Of a stretch of 64,000 bases of DNA, positions 59,385 through 64,000 are shown piece by piece. The notes under the pieces were generated by a model. That model searched no databases. It saw only the letters and a program-made list of their open reading frames with translations, and was not told the DNA's origin. The DNA is taken from the NCBI RefSeq assembly GCF_030272615.1, contig NC_081411.1, positions 833,023,136-833,087,135 of the forward strand, in the 5' to 3' direction. Each line of letters starts with the position of its first letter. The stretch's first letter is position 1. Source of the stretch: Cryptomeria japonica. Lineage: Eukaryota > Streptophyta > Pinopsida > Cupressales > Cupressaceae. The position numbers and the translations under genes were made by a program.

Positions 59385-59425
59385 CCTTTTTTTTCACCAA
59401 AGGGATAAAAATTTATTAAACACAA
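59385..59425 (-). repeat. Possible LINE 3' tail
   Basis: On the minus strand TTTAATAAATTTTTATCCCT is followed by TTGGTGAAAAAAAAGG, the usual ending of plant L1-type LINEs. No coding part is attached, so it would be a heavily 5'-truncated copy. Confidence 0.3.
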
Positions 59426-59781
59426 TGAGAATTACAAAGCAAGAAGGGCCAACAGCTCAACAAAGAACATCAAAGCATTGCACTTCCCTATCTTCAGCAA
59501 CTAACTACTCCAACATGTGAGACTACTCCAAAGATAATTGTCCCCTATCCACATGAATGTTCCATCGTATTCATACTATTAGTATTTGAATCATTTACAA
59601 TTGTGGTGCACACATTTGAGCAACTCATGCCTATCTAATCTCCATTTGCATAACCTAAGATGGTAGATACAACTAAATAATCTTGAAAGAATTGCATATG
59701 AAGGGCACTATTAGAAAATAACTTATGTACCATGCTAGTCTATGTAGCTACTACTAATTATTGCATAGAAATAGATACATG

Positions 59782-60317
59782 TGTTAGAATTTGTTGAAAT
59801 AGTAGCTAGCTCAGATACCTATCTATTGTATTTTAATGTTGTCAATGACAATTAAAATACACATGTATTATCTATTATGTAAATCGAACTTAGGGCTGGG
59901 CCCAAATACATGTAACTTGTAATTATGTCTTTCTTGGGCAAGACCTATATATAATGTAACTTGTGGATAGGACATGCCCTATAAATGTAACTTGTAATTT
60001 GGTCTGACCCTAATTGGGTGATGTAACTTGTGGTCCTATATTGAATGTAACTTGTAGATACGGTAGGTCCAATATGTATTTTAAGCAATTATGTAATTGG
60101 GCTAGGCCCAAACTCATGTAGTGGGTGATAAAGGTAATCAAGCAATAACATCTTAATAGGTCAAGACCTATTTGGACGATATACATAATATTATTATTAA
60201 ATTAACAAGGCAGGCCGACTTCAGACTTGACACCACAAGTCAAGTATATAAGCAAATCATTTGCATGGCATAATGAATCAATAGCATACAAGGCGAATTA
60301 TTCTTATGGCTGTCAAC
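59782..60317 (+). mobile_element. Probable solo copia-type LTR, ~536 bp
   Basis: Starts TGTTAGAATTTGTTG. It has five ATGTAACTTGT words (59,909-60,060), a TATATAAGC box near 60,244, and ends about CTGTCAAC. ACATG flanks both sides (59,777-59,781 and 60,318-60,322), although the 3' end lacks a clean CA, so the exact end is uncertain by one or two bases. Confidence 0.55.
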
Positions 60318-60348
60318 ACATGTAATCTGCTCTCCAACATTTGGCGAT

Positions 60349-60372
60349 CTCTCTCTCTCTCTCTCTCTCTCT
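60349..60372 (+). repeat. (CT)12 microsatellite
   Basis: Uninterrupted CT run of ~24 bases. Confidence 0.95.
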
Positions 60373-60766
60373 TTTGTGCAAACTTGCTCCTCATCCATTG
60401 TGTGAAGGTTGGCTGTTAGGTGATACTAAGGATAAATATTCAAAATGTATAATAATTAAACTAATACATATATCACTCTCATACCTTCCTTAATTTGATA
60501 TAAGGTCCCTCTATCTTGTTAATGCATGATAGCCTCGGTAAGATAAATGATTGAATGAGAGATAAATGAAGTCTCTCATTCAATCATCTATCCTATCAAT
60601 AAACTATGATGAAGACTTCAAGCTATTGTTCCTTTATTTGATGATCATTCTTAAATTTGTATATACTCAACCATACTTGCAAAGTTCGATCAATGCTTAA
60701 CTACCGATAATCATCGGTTGTAAATATCATAGCACAAAATACCAATTGGTATCAGTTTACATTAAA

Positions 60767-60930
60767 ACCAATGCACTCCAATTAATATCGGTTAACATAT
60801 TAACTATGAACACTAATTGTTATCAGGCTTAACCAATGCACTCTGATTAATATCGGTTAATATATTAACTGTGAACATTGATTGTTATCGGGCTTAACTA
60901 ATACATACCGATTAGTATCAGTTGTCTTGC
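60767..60930 (+). repeat. 65-bp tandem repeat, about 2.4 units
   Basis: ACCAATGCACTC-GATTAATATCGGTTAA-ATATTAACT-TGAACA starts at 60,767 and 60,832, with a partial third unit near 60,897. A shorter related AACCGATAATCATCGGTTG palindrome lies at 60,702-60,720. Confidence 0.8.
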
Positions 60931-60960
60931 ATATGATAGACACGTCAATTAAGTATCAGG

Positions 60961-62258
60961 TGGTTTGTTAAGTGATATACACCGATTTAGGTTTCTATCC
61001 TCCTCCTTTGTTGATATCCCCTCCCCCATTGTCTAATATATCTATGACTTTTCCAACAACTTTTGATATCACAACAAGAGATAATTTTGTATGAGTTTCT
61101 TAAAGCCAACTTTATTACTCACCCCTTGAAAATATGAAGAAAAAACCATAAACAAAATTAGGACAATCCTTTTTTCAAGCATCATCAACTATTCCACTAA
61201 TGAATGTCATGATTTGGAGATTAAAATTCAACAACTTATTGTAGTTCTAGTAACATTTAAATAATAGGTGACAATGAGTTATACACTCATCATATCCCTT
61301 TTAAATGACATTTATAACCTATTATGTTTTTATCTTGCTATATGACATTGGTAACTTAATTACCTATTAGGGGCTCATTGTGATTCATGGTACCATGATT
61401 TCATGTGCAATCATACTTAGGAGGCAACACAATAGCCTAGTTATTCTTGTCTCTACATTATGGAGCAAGAATAATAGTTGTCAATTGTTCCTATTTTTTA
61501 AGGATCCACTTTACCGTTGTTGATTTTTATCTTTTATAACTTGATATCCTTTCTTGCATAGAATTGTCCTAAATCCAAATTTTCTCCTTGCTTGGATGTG
61601 TGTGTTCCTTGATTAGGACCTCTTTCATTGTTTTGTAGGTAAATAAATAAAGATATTGACCTCTCCTCTCTACTTATACACAAAATGGCTAATTGAAACC
61701 ACTTCATATACACAAAATGTCTCCTTGCACTAATCGAGCCTAAAAAATGTGACACCCTTGTTCAACAAGGGTTGATACTCTACAACACGATGCCTATCAT
61801 TCATGAGCTCAAGGTGGTTGCTTTCATGCTCAATAAAAATATGATCAATTTTTTTTGTAGTTTCACCATCATCATAATATCATTTTGCTATTGTTAACAT
61901 CATACATCCTCATGCTACACTGGCAATTCATTGGGCTCTTCAATTTATTCACTCTTTATATGTTAGTGACTACCTTTAACTTATGAACCTTCAAATAAAT
62001 CATCATAATGGCCCCTTCACTATCTTGTGTTGAATGAAAATCCTTCAACTGGACTGCATTGTATAAGAATTTGGTGTGGATCTTTCAATCTTTCCTTGAT
62101 TTGCCATTTTTTATTGTTCCACCCTACAATTTTGTATTTGAGGTATGTAAAATAGTTGCTCTATAGATTTTTTTTTTCTCTTTGCATTCTTTTGGTTGCC
62201 TTCATTTAAATTATGTAATGTTTCCATAATATCTCTTTTACAACTATCTCTTCCTTTC
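60961..62258. other. No recognisable genes
   Basis: AT-rich, no sustained frame, LTR end or repeat beyond short words. Confidence 0.5.
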
Positions 62259-62334
62259 TTTTACAATTAAGAGATCACTTGAATTGTAGGTAGAACCCTT
62301 CAAATGATAGGGTAGGCTTCCTTTTATACCTAAT
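62259..62334 (+). repeat. 76-bp direct repeat, copy 1
   Basis: TTTTACAATTAAGAGATCAC...TTTTATACCTAAT. Differs at four positions from 63,367-63,442. The foldback element begins where this copy ends. Confidence 0.85.
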
Positions 62335-62574
62335 ATATGTCTTGAAAGAATTTTATCCTCATGACATTAAATTAAAGTACTTTCTCTTCTATCTGGTATT
62401 GGTGGAGCAGAGGTTGTATTGCATCAACCTAGGATACACATTTCCGCAGATACAACACAAGTTAAATGTATCCCAGGTCGATGCAAAGCAACCTCTACTC
62501 CAAAGATCACTGGAAAATAGATCTAAAGAATTTTAATTTAATGCCATCAGGATAAAATGCTTTCAAGACATATA
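62334..62574. mobile_element. 241-bp foldback element (MITE-like or hairpin RNA locus)
   Basis: Long imperfect inverted repeat. TATATGTCTTGAAAG (62,334) pairs with CTTTCAAGACATATA (to 62,574). TTTTATCCT.ATG.CATTAAATTAAA pairs near the base, and GGAG.AGAGGTTG..TTGCATC.ACCT.GGATAC near the apex. The loop is ~25 bases (CCGCAGATACAACACAAG). Arms differ by scattered mismatches. No ORF of note. Confidence 0.82.
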
Positions 62575-63366
62575 AATGGTATGCAACTGTATCTATTTGG
62601 AATGCATTACCCAAACAATGCAATCAATCAGTCGCCTTTGAAAAGAAAGTGGTATGATGAAATCTTTGGGCATAAAATAGATGAAATGCACTCCATACTA
62701 CTACTAGACAATATTTTGGTCAATGATATTTTTAAAATAGTAAAGGAAGGTTTATGGAACAACCAAATTCTTATCATTATAAACAACGAATATTTTAAGA
62801 TCCTTTTATGATGTGTAAGTTGAGAATATTTTATGAAAGGTCTCTAAATGAATACACTTTAAACTGATTTTAGAAATGACTATCGGATGTAGACAAAATG
62901 AATACTTTTTGGATTAGGATGGTACATAGAATCTACTATCAAAAGGTTGTCAAAAATTCTTGGGACTAGGAGGTGTGAAATGGCCTACTCTTATGCTTTT
63001 CATGCCATCAAAATTTGAGTTTGATTGTCATCATTTACTTTGCCAAATTCTTCACATGTAACTCTTGAATCAATTTCCTACACACAAAATGATGAAAAAT
63101 AGGTTTGTTGATGGGGGATTTCCTAGGTCAAACCTTGGGTTGTGAATTAACCTTGAAGTATAATGTTTTCCTTTTGAGGGAAAGGATAGATCTAATCTAA
63201 AAATGCTTAAAATTGAACATGATACCTTGATGAATCTTTCTTGAATTCTCACACAAGGTTTTAGGATGTCATGCAGACTGTTGATCATGAATGTTGTGCT
63301 ATAACTTTAATTCCCCTTAAATGCTTGATGAATGCTTGATTGCTTGTTCACTTGGAATTTAATTGA
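62575..63366. other. Unassigned sequence between the direct repeats
   Basis: A frame at 62,557-62,811 gives an 84-residue peptide with no recognised domain. Nothing else stands out. Confidence 0.45.
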
Positions 63367-63442
63367 TTTTATAATTAGGAGATCACTTGAATTGTAGGTA
63401 GACCCCTTCAAATGAAAGGGTAGGCTTCCTTTTATACCTAAT
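63367..63442 (+). repeat. 76-bp direct repeat, copy 2
   Basis: TTTTATAATTAGGAGATCAC...TTTTATACCTAAT, 72 of 76 bases equal to copy 1, 1,108 bases downstream, not followed by the foldback. Confidence 0.85.
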
Positions 63443-64000
63443 CATACATAAAGTATTTGAATTTTTTCTCACACATGAGGCAAGAAATGAGGGGTCATAT
63501 TTTGGGTCCCAATCACGAGTCTTGTCAATTTAGGATGTGACATGCTAAAGTGGGCATCAATGTCTCAAGATTAGATGGACCTTAAGTGATTGTCTCCCTT
63601 GCATATGATTTGTTTGGGTGATAAACTTCACCATTACTCACAAGAATTTTGTTAAGTCTCAAATATAGGGAAACGAAAGGCTTCAAATAGAAAACTTGTA
63701 CATGCAACTAAATCCATTGACTAATCAAAAGAAAAAATTAAGAAATGGTTCGATCATCTGAGAGATGTTGTAGACTTGCAACTCACCAGCTACTTAGTTT
63801 TTGTGGGTGATTTGTTTTTTGTTTTGGTTATTGTTGTGGTGTTTGTAGGGAGACATTTACAAATTTATAACTATTTTCACTATTTAATGGTTTATGGGTT
63901 TGTAATGGTAATTTAATGTTCTTTCATATTTTTGTATATATTCTTTATAATAGCCTATTATATTGATTTTTTCTATAATGGATAATGGTGTGGGTCAGAC
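63443..64000. other. No recognisable features
   Basis: AT-rich unique-looking sequence to the window end. Confidence 0.5.

Overview
The window reads as repeat-dense nuclear DNA of a seed plant. The evidence is Tat-like and Athila-like Ty3/gypsy pol genes, copia-type LTRs with an initiator-Met tRNA primer site, solo LTRs, a TRIM, and spliceosomal introns. Nested, decayed elements with almost no host genes suggest a very large genome, most likely a gymnosperm; that last step is inference. I found no bacterial-type genes, rRNA, tRNA or CRISPR. Nearly every coding region is broken by stops and frameshifts, and many stops look like C-to-T changes.

1-6.8 kb: the 3' part of a plus-strand Tat-like gypsy element (integrase tail, long spacer, antisense plant mobile domain ORF, polypurine tract, 3' LTR). 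Its LTR carries a complete 342-bp TRIM with a perfect target duplication. 7.2-11.0 kb: a minus-strand gypsy fragment (gag, primer site, start of an LTR with internal ~225-bp repeats). 11,003-20,379: a complete LTR retrotransposon with no reverse transcriptase or integrase. It has matching TATTC duplications, a coiled-coil/CCHC gag split by a 1,852-bp solo LTR, and a decayed ~1,058-codon ORF of unknown function. 20.4-23.9 kb: the rest of the interrupted LTR, a ~38-bp minisatellite and a second large decayed minus-strand ORF.

23.9-37.9 kb is the most interesting block. GC-rich palindromic motif arrays lie at both edges. Between them are a decayed plus-strand multi-exon gene, two copia-type LTR insertions, tandem repeats, and a minus-strand transposase-like gene with a canonical intron and an HGKG signature. 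I propose a ~14-kb two-gene DNA transposon, but I could not find its ends.

~39.9-54.8 kb: a minus-strand Tat-like element with dual RNase H, interrupted by two solo LTRs (4,220 bp with ATAAT duplication; 2,176 bp with CCTTT duplication) and joined to a truncated 5' LTR. 54.8-56.7 kb: an Athila-like pol cut by that LTR. 56.7-57.6 kb: GTCGG-type motifs and one exon of an alpha-glucan (starch) phosphorylase, the only recognisable host-gene piece. 57.6-64 kb: mostly anonymous DNA with a probable copia LTR, microsatellites, a 65-bp tandem repeat, a 241-bp foldback element and a 76-bp direct repeat.

Almost nothing here works together as a living system. The layout is a stratigraphy of insertions, and the target duplications give their relative order.
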